Under the pieces are notes generated by a model. The model worked only from the letters and a program-made list of their open reading frames with translations, made no database searches and had not been told where the DNA came from. The translations under genes and the position numbers were made by a program. A stretch of 64,000 nucleotides of DNA from Hohaiivirga sp031546825. Its GTDB lineage: Bacteria; Pseudomonadota; Alphaproteobacteria; Rhizobiales; Beijerinckiaceae. The DNA lies in assembly GCA_031546825.1 (NCBI GenBank), contig JAVBJU010000017.1, positions 1-64,000 on the forward strand, given 5' to 3'. Positions 8,659 to 17,522 of the stretch are shown piece by piece (within the stretch, counting starts at the first letter, position 1; each line of letters begins with the position of its first letter).

Positions 8659-10713
8659 ATGGCGACTAAGGCGACTGGTAAAGACGAAACAGAAACGGCG
8701 CAGGAGCAAAGCGACGGTCCATTGCTTGATCTTAACGATCAGGCGGTGAAGCGCATGCTCAAACTCGCTAAGGAGCGAGGCTATGTCACCTATGATGAAC
8801 TGAATGACGTACTGCCGTCTGAAGAATATTCATCCGAGCAGATAGAGGATATCCTCGGCCAATTGTCCGAGCTGGGTATCAACGTCATCGATTCGGAAGA
8901 GGCTGAAGAGGCTGCGCAGCCCGAAGGCGAAGCGGAGGAGGAACTGCCAACCGGCGTTGCCACCACCGATAGCCGCGCGCTTGTTGTCAAAGAAACCACG
9001 CGCGAACCCACGGACCGCACCGATGATCCGGTGCGTATGTATCTGCGGGAAATGGGTTCGGTCGAGCTTCTGTCGCGCGAGGGCGAGATCGCCATCGCCA
9101 AGCGTATCGAGGCCGGTCGCGAAGCGATGATTGCCGGCCTGTGCGAAAGCCCGCTGACATTCCAGGCCATCATCATCTGGCGCGACGAGTTGGTCGAGGG
9201 CAGGGCGCTTCTACGCGACATCATCGACCTTGAGGCCACCTATTCCGGGCCTGAAAGCCGCGCCGCACGCGGTGAAGGGATTGAGGACGAAGAAGCGTTG
9301 GAAGAGGGTGTGGCGATGCCGTCGCCAGTTCCCGGCCCCTCAGCGCTCCCGCCGCCACCGCCACCGATTGCCAATGGCAGTGATGACGAAGCCGGTATAC
9401 GCCCCGAGGGTGATGCCGATCTCGACGACGATGATCTCGAAAACAATGTATCGCTGTCGGCGATGGAGCTTTCGCTCAAGCCGCGCGTGCTGGAAACCTT
9501 CGACTGCATCGCCAATAACTACAAGAAACTGCGCCGCCTTCAGGTCGAACACGTCGAACAGCGGATGCAGAACAAGCAGCTCACCCCTGCTCAGGAGCGG
9601 AAATACAAGAAGCTCAAGGAAGAGATCGTCACCGACGTCAAATCCCTGTCGCTTAATAACAACCGCACCGAGGCCCTGGTCGAGCAGCTTTATGATATCA
9701 ATAAGCGCCTCATTTCCCATGAGGGCCGCTTGATGCGTTTCGCCGAGAGTTTTGGCGTGGCACGCGAAGAGTTTCTGCGCCATTACCAGGGCTGGGAACT
9801 CGACCCGAAATGGGTTCTGCGTGTCTCCAAGCTCGGTGGTAAGGGTTGGAAGGAATTTGTCGCCAACGGCAAGGACCAGATTCATACCCTGCGCGACAAT
9901 ATCCACACGCTGGCATCCGAGACCGGTCTGGAAATCCTGGAATTCCGCCGCATCGTCTCCATGGTGCAGAAGGGCGAGCGCGAGGCCCGTCAGGCCAAGA
10001 AGGAAATGATTGAGGCCAACCTGCGTCTCGTTATTTCCATCGCCAAAAAGTACACCAACCGCGGCCTGCAATTCCTCGATCTCATTCAGGAAGGCAATAT
10101 CGGCCTGATGAAAGCGGTCGATAAGTTCGAATACCGTCGTGGCTATAAATTCTCAACCTATGCCACCTGGTGGATCCGGCAGGCGATCACCCGTTCGATC
10201 GCCGATCAGGCGCGCACCATCCGCATTCCGGTGCATATGATTGAGACGATCAACAAGATCGTTCGCACATCGCGCCAGATGCTCCATGAAATCGGTCGTG
10301 AGCCGACGCCGGAAGAATTGGCGGAAAAGCTCGCCATGCCGCTGGAGAAGGTGCGCAAGGTACTGAAGATCGCCAAAGAGCCGATCTCGCTCGAAACCCC
10401 CATCGGTGACGAGGAAGACAGCCATCTGGGTGACTTCATCGAGGACAAGAACGCGATTCTGCCCATTGACGCCGCCATTCAGTCCAACCTGCGTGAAACC
10501 ACAACCCGCGTGCTCGCTTCGCTGACGCCCCGCGAGGAGCGCGTGTTGCGCATGCGCTTCGGCATCGGCATGAACACCGATCACACCCTTGAGGAAGTTG
10601 GCCAGCAATTCTCGGTGACGCGCGAGCGTATCCGTCAGATTGAAGCCAAGGCCCCGCGCAAGCTCAAGCACCCCTCCCGCAGCCGCAAGCTGCGCAGCTT
10701 CCTCGACAACTGA
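8659..10713 (+). CDS. rpoD: Primary RNA polymerase sigma factor RpoD
   Basis: The housekeeping sigma-70 has 684 residues. Visible in order are region 1.1 (LLDLNDQAVKRMLKLAKERGYVTYDELNDVLP, split), region 1.2 (DPVRMYLREMGSVELLSREGE), a long non-conserved region containing a proline stretch (PSPVPGPSALPPPPPP, about residues 217-232), region 2 (IQEGNIGLMKAVDKFEYRRG, FSTYATWWIRQAITR), region 3 and region 4 (REERVLRMRFGIG, VTRERIRQIEAKA). Pro666 replaces the leucine expected in AKALRKL of region 4.2, just after the recognition helix contacts. It is preceded by GAGGCAGC and followed by a strong terminator. Confidence 0.97.
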   Translation: MATKATGKDETETAQEQSDGPLLDLNDQAVKRMLKLAKERGYVTYDELNDVLPSEEYSSEQIEDILGQLSELGINVIDSEEAEEAAQPEGEAEEELPTGVATTDSRALVVKETTREPTDRTDDPVRMYLREMGSVELLSREGEIAIAKRIEAGREAMIAGLCESPLTFQAIIIWRDELVEGRALLRDIIDLEATYSGPESRAARGEGIEDEEALEEGVAMPSPVPGPSALPPPPPPIANGSDDEAGIRPEGDADLDDDDLENNVSLSAMELSLKPRVLETFDCIANNYKKLRRLQVEHVEQRMQNKQLTPAQERKYKKLKEEIVTDVKSLSLNNNRTEALVEQLYDINKRLISHEGRLMRFAESFGVAREEFLRHYQGWELDPKWVLRVSKLGGKGWKEFVANGKDQIHTLRDNIHTLASETGLEILEFRRIVSMVQKGEREARQAKKEMIEANLRLVISIAKKYTNRGLQFLDLIQEGNIGLMKAVDKFEYRRGYKFSTYATWWIRQAITRSIADQARTIRIPVHMIETINKIVRTSRQMLHEIGREPTPEELAEKLAMPLEKVRKVLKIAKEPISLETPIGDEEDSHLGDFIEDKNAILPIDAAIQSNLRETTTRVLASLTPREERVLRMRFGIGMNTDHTLEEVGQQFSVTRERIRQIEAKAPRKLKHPSRSRKLRSFLDN

Positions 10714-10756
10714 GGACGCGGGAGCCAAGCTTCTTTGGGTATCGGAAAAAATCAGG

Positions 10757-10781
10757 CGGCGGGCTTTGGCCCGCCGTTTTT
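10757..10781 (+). terminator. rho-independent terminator of rpoD
   Basis: A perfect 8-bp GC stem (CGGCGGGC / GCCCGCCG) with a TTTG loop is followed by TTTTT. It lies 44 bp past the rpoD stop. An A-rich run on its 5' side also gives a T-rich tail on the other strand, so it can terminate the convergent mgtE as well. Confidence 0.88.
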
Positions 10782-10798
10782 CGTTTGGAAACGTCCGC

Positions 10799-12148
10799 TT
10801 ATAAAAGCGTTCCGCTCAGCACCATCACGGCGACGCTGAAATAGATCACGAGCCCTGTCACGTCGACAAGGGTTGCCACGAACGGGGCTGAGGCGCTGGC
10901 GGGATCAAGGCCAAGGCGCTGCAGGAGGAAGGGCAGCATGGAGCCCACCAGCGAGCCGAAGGTGACGATGCCAACCAACGTAAGGCCCACAGTCAGCGCA
11001 ACCAGCATCCAGTGATCGCCGTAGTCATAGAACCCCGCCTTCTGCCAGATGACAATACGGGCTATCCCGACGACGCCGAGGATGAAGCCCAGTGTCAGGC
11101 CAGTGGGAATTTCGCGTAATGCCACCCGCCACCAATCTGCCAGTCGCACTTCCTGCAAGGCCAGGCTGCGGATGAGCAGCGATGTGGCCTGTGAGCCGGA
11201 ATTGCCGCCGGAACTCATGATGAGCGGAATGAACAGGGTCAGTACAATAGCCTTTTCCAGTTGCACCTCGTAATGCTGCATGGCACTGGCGGTGAGCATC
11301 TCTCCGATGAACAGCGCCGCGAGCCAGCCGCCGCGCTTGCGGATCATGTCGAGAAAGCTGATTTTCATATAGGGGTTGTCGGGCGTTTCCATGCCGCCGA
11401 ATTTGAGGGCGTCTTCGGTGCTTTCCTCAATCATGGCGTCGATCACATCGTCCACCGTGACGATGCCGAGGATGTGGCGGCTTTCATCAATCACCGGCAG
11501 GGCCAGCATGTTGTGGCGACGAATTTCGCGAGCCACTTCCTCCTGGTCGGTCATGGGGGTGACCGTGACGAGGGTGTCGGTCTGTGCAACGGAAAGCACC
11601 GGATCATCCAGCTTGCCGGTGATGAGGCGCCGCAGGGTCACGACGCTTTGCAGCGTTCCGTCTTCAGGGTCGAGTACATAGATGGCGTAAACGGTTTCGC
11701 GCTCGCCCTGGACACGCCGCACGAAATCGAGTGTTTCGCCGACCGTCCATTCTGAGGTCACGGACACGAACTCAGTCGTCATCAACGCGCCTGCTGTCCC
11801 ATCCGGGTAGGACAGGAGCTTGCGGATGACGACGCGCACCTTGTTGTCGAGCCCGGACATCAGCCGGGCGCGGGTGGTCTCATCAAACTCTTGAAACAGA
11901 TCGGTGACGCAGTCACTGGCGGCTTCATTGAGCAACCTTACGGCGCTCAAGGTTGGCATTGCCCGGATGATTTCCGGGGCATGATGCAACTCGGGCTGCT
12001 CAAGGATCTCGACCGCCTGATGGAGGGGCAAAACTGCGAGCAGAATAGCAGCGTCTTCCGGCTCAAAGGTATTGAGACGTTCGACGGCATCTGCGCTGGT
12101 GACGCCGACAAGAGCGGCGGCTTCGAGGGTGAAGCGATTGGTATTCAT
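10799..12148 (-). CDS. mgtE: Magnesium transporter MgtE
   Basis: A magnesium channel/transporter of 449 residues. The ATG at 12148 (MNTNRFTLEAAALVG) is preferred to a frame 12 codons longer because AGGCGGA lies just before it. Domain order matches the family: an N-terminal superhelical MgtE_N domain, two CBS domains (about residues 125-250, with YPDGTAGALMTTEFVSV and GIVTVDDVIDAMIEE), then five membrane helices with the pore signature SSGGNSGSQATSLLIRSLA (split here) and GLDPASASAPFVATLVDVTG. It is convergent with rpoD. No magnesium riboswitch could be recognised in the region upstream. Confidence 0.95.
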   Translation of the reverse strand: MNTNRFTLEAAALVGVTSADAVERLNTFEPEDAAILLAVLPLHQAVEILEQPELHHAPEIIRAMPTLSAVRLLNEAASDCVTDLFQEFDETTRARLMSGLDNKVRVVIRKLLSYPDGTAGALMTTEFVSVTSEWTVGETLDFVRRVQGERETVYAIYVLDPEDGTLQSVVTLRRLITGKLDDPVLSVAQTDTLVTVTPMTDQEEVAREIRRHNMLALPVIDESRHILGIVTVDDVIDAMIEESTEDALKFGGMETPDNPYMKISFLDMIRKRGGWLAALFIGEMLTASAMQHYEVQLEKAIVLTLFIPLIMSSGGNSGSQATSLLIRSLALQEVRLADWWRVALREIPTGLTLGFILGVVGIARIVIWQKAGFYDYGDHWMLVALTVGLTLVGIVTFGSLVGSMLPFLLQRLGLDPASASAPFVATLVDVTGLVIYFSVAVMVLSGTLL

Positions 12149-12600
12149 TGGTCCGCCTTTCGGCCGATATGCCGTCAGAGGCATGATCGCGCGGACCAGA
12201 ACCGGAGGTCAGCGGAGCAGGGCCTGAGACGGCACGCACAATCGACTGGTACTGTCGCTGGGCATAGGGGTTGGAACTCCGGGTTGAAAGTTTGCACGCC
12301 GGACAAAGCACGGCTGCAAATGCGCGGGGAAAGTGGTCTTGTTCCCAATGGAAGTCAACCCCCTGATGGCCGTTTTAAACTGCGGTCAAGCCAGGTGCAG
12401 CTTTGGTTTATAAATTTTGATAAATCACTTTTACGAATTCGGTTTTTTGATTATTTTAATGCACCTAAAGTATAAAGAAGGTTTTATTGGTTTTTAAAAA
12501 TTCTAAACTGTTCTTATAGCTGTTGACCATCAAGCTTATTTACAATATTCATTTCTTCGTTCTAGATTTCGTTTTTTTTAAACATTATAAAGAGGCTTGA
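12149..12600. other. Divergent intergenic region mgtE / fbpA
   Basis: A 452-bp gap with no convincing gene. The mgtE side is GC-rich; from about 12400 to 12600 it turns strongly AT-rich and must hold the fbpA promoter and leader. A candidate iron-control element is listed separately at 12491-12507. An AAGAGG ribosome-site-like motif lies just before the fbpA ATG. Confidence 0.6.
12491..12507. promoter_or_regulatory. Candidate Irr-type iron control element upstream of fbpA
   Basis: TTTTTAAAAATTCTAAA matches the rhizobial iron control element TTTAGAA-N3-TTCTAAA at 12 of 14 fixed positions. It lies 94 bp before the fbpA start in a very AT-rich region, where chance matches are more likely. Irr control of iron uptake is known in Hyphomicrobiales; its use here is inference. 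Confidence 0.35.
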
Positions 12601-13611
12601 ATGAGAAAATCAGCATCCCGCATGGTCGGTCCGTTTGTTTTCGCCCTGACTGCTCTTGGTCTATCCTATTCCGCTCATGCGGAGGACGGCATTCTTGTCT
12701 ATAACGCGCAACACGAAAGCCTGACCAAAGCGTGGGCGGAAGGGTTTACCCGCGAAACCGGCATCAAAGTGACGCTGCGCAATGGTAATGACACTGAAAT
12801 CGGTAACCAGATTGTGCAGGAAGGTAAGGCTTCGCCTGCCGATGTTTTCCTGACGGAAAATTCTCCCGCCATGGTTCTCGTGGACAATGCGGGCCTTCTG
12901 GCTCCATTGGCAGCCGAAGTAGTGGCTCAGGTTCCGGCCGAATACCGCCCGCCGCATGGCCGCTGGACCGGCATTGCCGCACGCTCGACGGTGTTCGCCT
13001 ACAACAAGACCAAGCTGACAGCGGACAAGCTGCCGAAATCGCTTCTTGATCTCGCCGATCCGGTCTGGAAGGGCCGTTGGGGTGCTGCGCCCGCGGGTGC
13101 TGATTTCCAGGCCATCGTCAGCGCGCTTCTTGAATTGAAGGGCGAGGCCGCAACTGCCACCTGGTTGAAGGCCATGAAAACCAATGTCACCCCCTATAAG
13201 AAAAACGGCATCGCCATGAAGGCCGTCAATGACGGGTTGGTCGATGGCGCGGTGATCTATCACTATTATTGGTTCGGCGATCAGGCCAAGACTGGCGAGA
13301 ACAGCGGCAATGTGATGCTGCACTACTTCCGCAAGCAAGACCCGGGTGCGTTCGTTTCGATCTCCGGTGGCGGCGTTCTGGCGTCTTCCAGGAACAAGGA
13401 TCAGGCTCAGGCCTTCTTGAAATGGGTCACCAGCAAGAAGGGCCAGGAAGCCCTGACTTCGAGCAAGGCGTTTGAATATGCCGTTTCCAACGGCGCTCCT
13501 TCCGATCCGAAGCTTGTGCCGCTCGCCGACCTTCAGGCTCCGAAGATTGAGCCGTCCAAGCTCAACAGCAAGAAGGTTTCCGACTTGATGACGGCTGCGG
13601 GCCTTCTGTAA
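12601..13611 (+). CDS. fbpA: Ferric iron ABC transporter, periplasmic binding protein
   Basis: This protein captures Fe3+ in the periplasm for FbpBC. It has 336 residues with a signal peptide (likely cleaved after SYSAHA) and the family opening ILVYNAQHES. The ligand region IYHYYWF, near residues 218-224, contains the tandem tyrosines that bind ferric iron in this family. Further family features are LTENSPAM, SGGGVLASS and FLKWVTSKKGQEALTSS. It is the first gene of fbpA-fbpB-fbpC. A strong hairpin between fbpA and fbpB may favour higher fbpA expression, as is common for binding proteins. AfuA or FutA are alternative names for the same group. Confidence 0.92.
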   Translation: MRKSASRMVGPFVFALTALGLSYSAHAEDGILVYNAQHESLTKAWAEGFTRETGIKVTLRNGNDTEIGNQIVQEGKASPADVFLTENSPAMVLVDNAGLLAPLAAEVVAQVPAEYRPPHGRWTGIAARSTVFAYNKTKLTADKLPKSLLDLADPVWKGRWGAAPAGADFQAIVSALLELKGEAATATWLKAMKTNVTPYKKNGIAMKAVNDGLVDGAVIYHYYWFGDQAKTGENSGNVMLHYFRKQDPGAFVSISGGGVLASSRNKDQAQAFLKWVTSKKGQEALTSSKAFEYAVSNGAPSDPKLVPLADLQAPKIEPSKLNSKKVSDLMTAAGLL

Positions 13612-13679
13612 TAAGAAAGCTACTTCTGGGCGGGAGGGGTTACCCTTCTGTCCGACCATTGAATGTCTATACATGAAAC

Positions 13680-13709
13680 GGCTCCCATGCTTTAGCTTGG
13701 GAGCCTTTG
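13680..13709 (+). terminator. Intercistronic hairpin between fbpA and fbpB
   Basis: An 8-bp stem (GGCTCCCA / TGGGAGCC) with an inner GC/GC pair and a TTTA loop is followed by TTTG. It lies 69 bp after the fbpA stop and before the preferred fbpB start. It probably limits read-through or protects the fbpA message end. Confidence 0.6.
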
Positions 13710-13726
13710 CCGTTATAGGATTTCTC

Positions 13727-15331
13727 GTGTCGCAACCCGTCAGCAAACAAGCCGGGGGATTGGCCTGCCCCATACCGTCGGAGCAGAGATATCGCGTGCT
13801 ATCTCCGGTGGCATGGTTGGGTCGCCATGTTGTTGTTGGGGTCGCGGCGTTTGTTGCCCTGCTGGCGCTGCTGCCGCTTGTGTTTGTCGTAGCTATCACC
13901 GTGCAGACCGGTTGGCAGACAGTATATGAATTGATTTTTAGGGCGCGCGTCGCCGAGCTTCTTGTCAATACCGCGCTGCTCGAACTCGTCACGCTTCCCC
14001 TCACCATCATGCTGGCGATTGTTCTCGCGTGGCTTACCGAACGCTCCGACATTCCGGGAGGGCGCGTCTGGCGTTGGTTGGCTGTGGCGCCGCTTGGCAT
14101 CCCCGCTTTCGTTCATTCCTATGGCTGGATCAGTGTGACGCCCCGCATGGGCGGGCTCTCCGGTGCGGTGTTGATCTCGGTGCTCGCTTATTTCCCGTTT
14201 CTCTATTTGCCGATTGCCGCACAATTGCGCCGCCTCGACCCTGTTTTAGAGGACACGGCGTCATCGCTCGGGCTCGCACCGTGGGCGGTATTTTTCCGGG
14301 TGGTGCTGCCGCAATTGCGGCTGGCGATCTGCGGCGGCTCGCTTCTAGTCGGGCTGCACCTTCTGGCTGAATACGGCCTTTTCGCAATGATCCAGTTCGA
14401 CACTTTCTCGACCGCTATCGTCGATCAGTTCCAGTCGGCCTATAATGGCCCAGCAGCGAATATGTTGGGCGGTGTGCTGGTTGTCGCCTGCCTCGTGTTG
14501 CTCAGGCTTGAGGCGCGGCTGCGGGGAGGGGAGCGGTATGCGCGCATCGGATCGGGAGCGCCGAAACCGGCAACACGCACCCGGCTTGGGCGATTGCGTC
14601 TACCGTTGCTGCTTCTGCCGTTGCTGATTGCGGCGCTGGCAGTTGGGGTGCCCTTGCTGACATTAGGCCGGTGGCTCATCATCGGCGGTCTGGATGTCTG
14701 GCCGCTTGCCGAGATTGGTGCTGCGCTCCAGCAGACCATGGGGCTTGCCCTGGCCGGAGCAGCGCTTGCCACGCTCATGGCTTTGCCGATGGCCTGGCTG
14801 TCGGTGCGTCGCCCTGGACGCCTGCAACGGCTGCTGGAATCTTGCCACTACTACGTCGGTGCATTGCCCGGTGTCATCGTGGCATTGGCGCTTGTGACTG
14901 TGACTGTGCGGGTTGCTCTGCCGCTTTACCAGACCTTCGCAACATTGCTTCTGGCCTATGCCTTGCTGTTTCTTCCCCGGGCCATGGTGGGCTTGCGTGC
15001 CAGCATCAGCCAGGCACCGCTCGAACTGGAGCGCGCGGCCATGGCGCTTGGTCGCACGCCGTTTCAGGCGGTATGGCAGGTGACTTTGCGCCTCTCTGCG
15101 CCGGGTGTCGCGGCAAGCCTTGCGCTGGCGGCACTGGGCATCACCACCGAGCTGACGGCAACCCTGATGCTCGCCCCCAATGGCGTCGTGACGCTTGCCA
15201 CGCGCTTCTGGTCGCTGTCCAATGAAATAGATTACGCCGGTGCCGCACCCTATGCGTTATCGATGGTGCTGCTTTCGCTTCCGCTCACCTTGCTCCTCCA
15301 TCTCCAATCCAGACGATCGGCCGGCCAATGA
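13727..15331 (+). CDS. fbpB: Ferric iron ABC transporter permease (double-length)
   Basis: The membrane channel of the Fe3+ importer. The GTG at 13727 is preferred because AGGA lies six bases upstream and it clears the hairpin; a frame opening at 13673 would read through the hairpin stem. The product is about 534 residues, two fused permease halves of about six helices each, as usual for FbpB. Each half has an EAA loop: LEDTASSLGLAPWAVFFRVVLP (split) in the first and LERAAMALGRTPFQAVWQVTL in the second. Its stop overlaps the fbpC start (ATGA), showing tight coupling. Confidence 0.92.
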   Translation: MSQPVSKQAGGLACPIPSEQRYRVLSPVAWLGRHVVVGVAAFVALLALLPLVFVVAITVQTGWQTVYELIFRARVAELLVNTALLELVTLPLTIMLAIVLAWLTERSDIPGGRVWRWLAVAPLGIPAFVHSYGWISVTPRMGGLSGAVLISVLAYFPFLYLPIAAQLRRLDPVLEDTASSLGLAPWAVFFRVVLPQLRLAICGGSLLVGLHLLAEYGLFAMIQFDTFSTAIVDQFQSAYNGPAANMLGGVLVVACLVLLRLEARLRGGERYARIGSGAPKPATRTRLGRLRLPLLLLPLLIAALAVGVPLLTLGRWLIIGGLDVWPLAEIGAALQQTMGLALAGAALATLMALPMAWLSVRRPGRLQRLLESCHYYVGALPGVIVALALVTVTVRVALPLYQTFATLLLAYALLFLPRAMVGLRASISQAPLELERAAMALGRTPFQAVWQVTLRLSAPGVAASLALAALGITTELTATLMLAPNGVVTLATRFWSLSNEIDYAGAAPYALSMVLLSLPLTLLLHLQSRRSAGQ

Positions 15332-16371
15332 CTTTCCTTTCTCTTGAAAGCATCACCAAGTCCTATGGCGCAACACGGGTCCTCAATGAGATCACCCTGT
15401 CTGTGGCGGCGGGAAGCCGCGTGGCGGTGGTCGGACCATCTGGCTCTGGCAAAACCACCTTACTGCGCCTGATCGCTGGTTTTGAGTATCCCGATAGTGG
15501 AACGATCACGCTCGGTGATACGGGGCTCGCCGGAAGCGGAAAAATTGTTCCCGCTCACCGCCGCAGCATCGGCTTTGTTGCCCAGGACGGCGCGTTGTTC
15601 CCCCATCTCACGGTGGCCGATAATATCGGTTTCGGAATGGGGCGAGGGCTGTCGGACCGCACGTCACGTATTGCCGGATTGATGGAGATGGTGGAATTGA
15701 GCACCGCGCTCCTCGACCGCCGCCCCCACCAATTGTCCGGTGGCCAGCAGCAGCGGGTTGCTCTGGCGCGGGCGCTGGCCCGCCAGCCGAAGCTGATGCT
15801 GTTGGATGAACCCTTTTCCGCCCTGGATACGGCTTTACGGGCCAGCACCCGCAAAGCAACCGCCGAACTGTTGCGAGCCCATGGTATCGCCACCCTTCTG
15901 GTCACACATGATCAGGCCGAAGCGTTGTCCTTCGCCGATCAGGTTGCGGTGCTTGAGGCGGGGCGTCTGGTGCAGGTTGGTGCGCCCGAGAAGCTTTATA
16001 AATATCCAAAAGATCGCCGAACGGCTCAGTTTTTGGGCGAGGCCATCCTGATGGGAGCCGAAGCCGGCGATGGTTATGTCGATTGCGCATTGGGGCGACT
16101 CACCGCTGCCACCGGAATGCAGCGCGGAGCGGTTGAAATCATGTTGCGCCCAGAGCAGATCAGCCTTGCTGCGCAGTCGAAAGGTGCTGGTGGCGAGCCG
16201 CTGGCTGAGGTCATTGACGCGGAATTTTGCGGCGCTTTCAGCGTGTTGACACTGGAGTTGTCTGGCAGTTCCCAGCCGTTACGCGTGACGGTTAGTGGGG
16301 GAGATGTCCCGGAGCCAGGAGCACGGGTTCATCTGACAGTTCATGGTACCGCGCATGTGTTTGAGGGCTGA
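15328..16371 (+). CDS. fbpC: Ferric iron ABC transporter ATP-binding protein
   Basis: The ATPase that drives Fe3+ import, 347 residues. Walker A GPSGSGKTTLL is near residue 38, the Q-loop is in VAQDGALFPHLTV, the signature is LSGGQQQRVALARAL, Walker B is LMLLDEPFSALD and the H-loop is LLVTHDQAEAL. A C-terminal extension of about 110 residues (MLRPEQISLA) resembles the TOBE-type regulatory domain of FbpC, MalK and CysA relatives. It overlaps fbpB by 4 bp and closes the operon; an inverted repeat at 16400 follows. Confidence 0.92.
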   Translation: MTFLSLESITKSYGATRVLNEITLSVAAGSRVAVVGPSGSGKTTLLRLIAGFEYPDSGTITLGDTGLAGSGKIVPAHRRSIGFVAQDGALFPHLTVADNIGFGMGRGLSDRTSRIAGLMEMVELSTALLDRRPHQLSGGQQQRVALARALARQPKLMLLDEPFSALDTALRASTRKATAELLRAHGIATLLVTHDQAEALSFADQVAVLEAGRLVQVGAPEKLYKYPKDRRTAQFLGEAILMGAEAGDGYVDCALGRLTAATGMQRGAVEIMLRPEQISLAAQSKGAGGEPLAEVIDAEFCGAFSVLTLELSGSSQPLRVTVSGGDVPEPGARVHLTVHGTAHVFEG

Positions 16372-16399
16372 GCGCCAGCATGGCATCAAGAGTTGAGGC

Positions 16400-16421
16400 G
16401 GAAGGAAGCCAGGTTCCTTCC
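16400..16421 (+). terminator. Hairpin after fbpC
   Basis: A perfect 8-bp inverted repeat (GGAAGGAA / TTCCTTCC) with a 6-base loop lies 28 bp after the fbpC stop. No T run follows, so it may be a weak or factor-assisted terminator, or an mRNA-protecting end. Confidence 0.45.
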
Positions 16422-16634
16422 TCGAAAGATGAAGTTATAATCATCCTATTTCTTAAATAGATAGCCCATTTTTTCTGCGTCTGTCACGGGCCTTGGCCCA
16501 TTGGCCCATTTGAAATAGCTCCTTGGCGATATAGTTTTTCATGGGTGCCGTCGTCAGCACTTTGTAGCTGCGATGGTCCTGTTCTGGCACCGTCGACACT
16601 GACGGCAATCGGGGTTGCACGCGTGACACTTGGC

Positions 16635-17522
16635 ATGGTTCGCCCTACTGCGAACGATCTCCAGGAACAGGCCGGACGGCGGATCCGGCGCTGGCGCTTT
16701 GCCGAATCAAGCGTGCTGCCGGGCTTCAACCTCGCTTTGGGCTATACGCTCCTCTATCTCAGCCTGGTCGTGCTTCTGCCGCTTGCGATCCTCCTTGGCC
16801 GTGTGGCTTTTGCGGGTAAGGAGGTGCTGTGGCATGTGCTCGTTGACGAGCGCACGGTTGCTGCATTGAAGGTTTCATTCGGCCTCTCGTTTGCTGCGGC
16901 GCTGGTCGACTCCATCGCCGGGTTGATGATCGCCTGGGTGCTGACCCGTTACAGTTTCCCGGGCCGTAGATTGCTCGATGCGGCGGTCGATCTTCCCTTC
17001 GCACTTCCCACTGCGGTGGCGGGAATTGCCTTGGTCACCCTCTATGGCAAGACCGGATGGATCGGTGGTTTGCTCGCGCCGCTCGGCATTGATGTGGCCT
17101 ATACGCGGTTTGGTATTTTCATCGCGTTGGTCTTTGTCGGCTTGCCTTTTGCGGTGCGCACGGTGCAGCCGCTGATTGCCGAAATCGATCGTGAGCAGGA
17201 GGAGGCGGCGGCAACGCTTGGCGCAAGCCGTGCCCATACCATCTGGTCAGTGCTTATCCCACCGATGATCCCGGCAATTCTCACCGGTTTTGCGCTCGCC
17301 TTCGCCCGTGCCGTCGGGGAATACGGTTCGGTGATTTTCATTGCTGGCAACAAGCCATTCTTTTCGGAGATCGCGCCGTTGCTCATTGTGGTTCGCCTTG
17401 AGGAATACAACCTGCCCGGTGCCATGGCGATTGCAGCAGTCATGCTGGCCATTTCGTTCTGCACGCTGCTTTTCCTGAACCTGTTGCAGGCATACAGCCG
17501 AAAGAGGTTCGGCCATGTCTGA
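16635..17522 (+). CDS. cysT: Sulfate/thiosulfate ABC transporter permease CysT
   Basis: One of the two membrane subunits for sulfate import, about 295 residues from the ATG at 16635. An in-frame ATG at 16545 would add 30 residues with no family character; neither has a clear ribosome site. The family opening VLPGFNLALGYTLLYLSLVVLLPL (split at NLAL), six helices, DLPFALPTAVAGI and the EAA loop QEEAAATLGASRAHTIWSVLIP (split) are clear. It overlaps cysW by 8 bp. The gene expected upstream for the periplasmic binding protein (cysP or sbp) is absent; fbpC is the next gene instead. Confidence 0.93.
   Translation: MVRPTANDLQEQAGRRIRRWRFAESSVLPGFNLALGYTLLYLSLVVLLPLAILLGRVAFAGKEVLWHVLVDERTVAALKVSFGLSFAAALVDSIAGLMIAWVLTRYSFPGRRLLDAAVDLPFALPTAVAGIALVTLYGKTGWIGGLLAPLGIDVAYTRFGIFIALVFVGLPFAVRTVQPLIAEIDREQEEAAATLGASRAHTIWSVLIPPMIPAILTGFALAFARAVGEYGSVIFIAGNKPFFSEIAPLLIVVRLEEYNLPGAMAIAAVMLAISFCTLLFLNLLQAYSRKRFGHV

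Noticed and set aside
12149..12400. Magnesium (M-box) riboswitch before mgtE
   Set aside because: No conserved M-box segments could be seen by eye.
12661..14100. Open frame of 479 codons on the minus strand across fbpA and fbpB
   Set aside because: It spans two well-supported genes and their hairpin; no family motifs.
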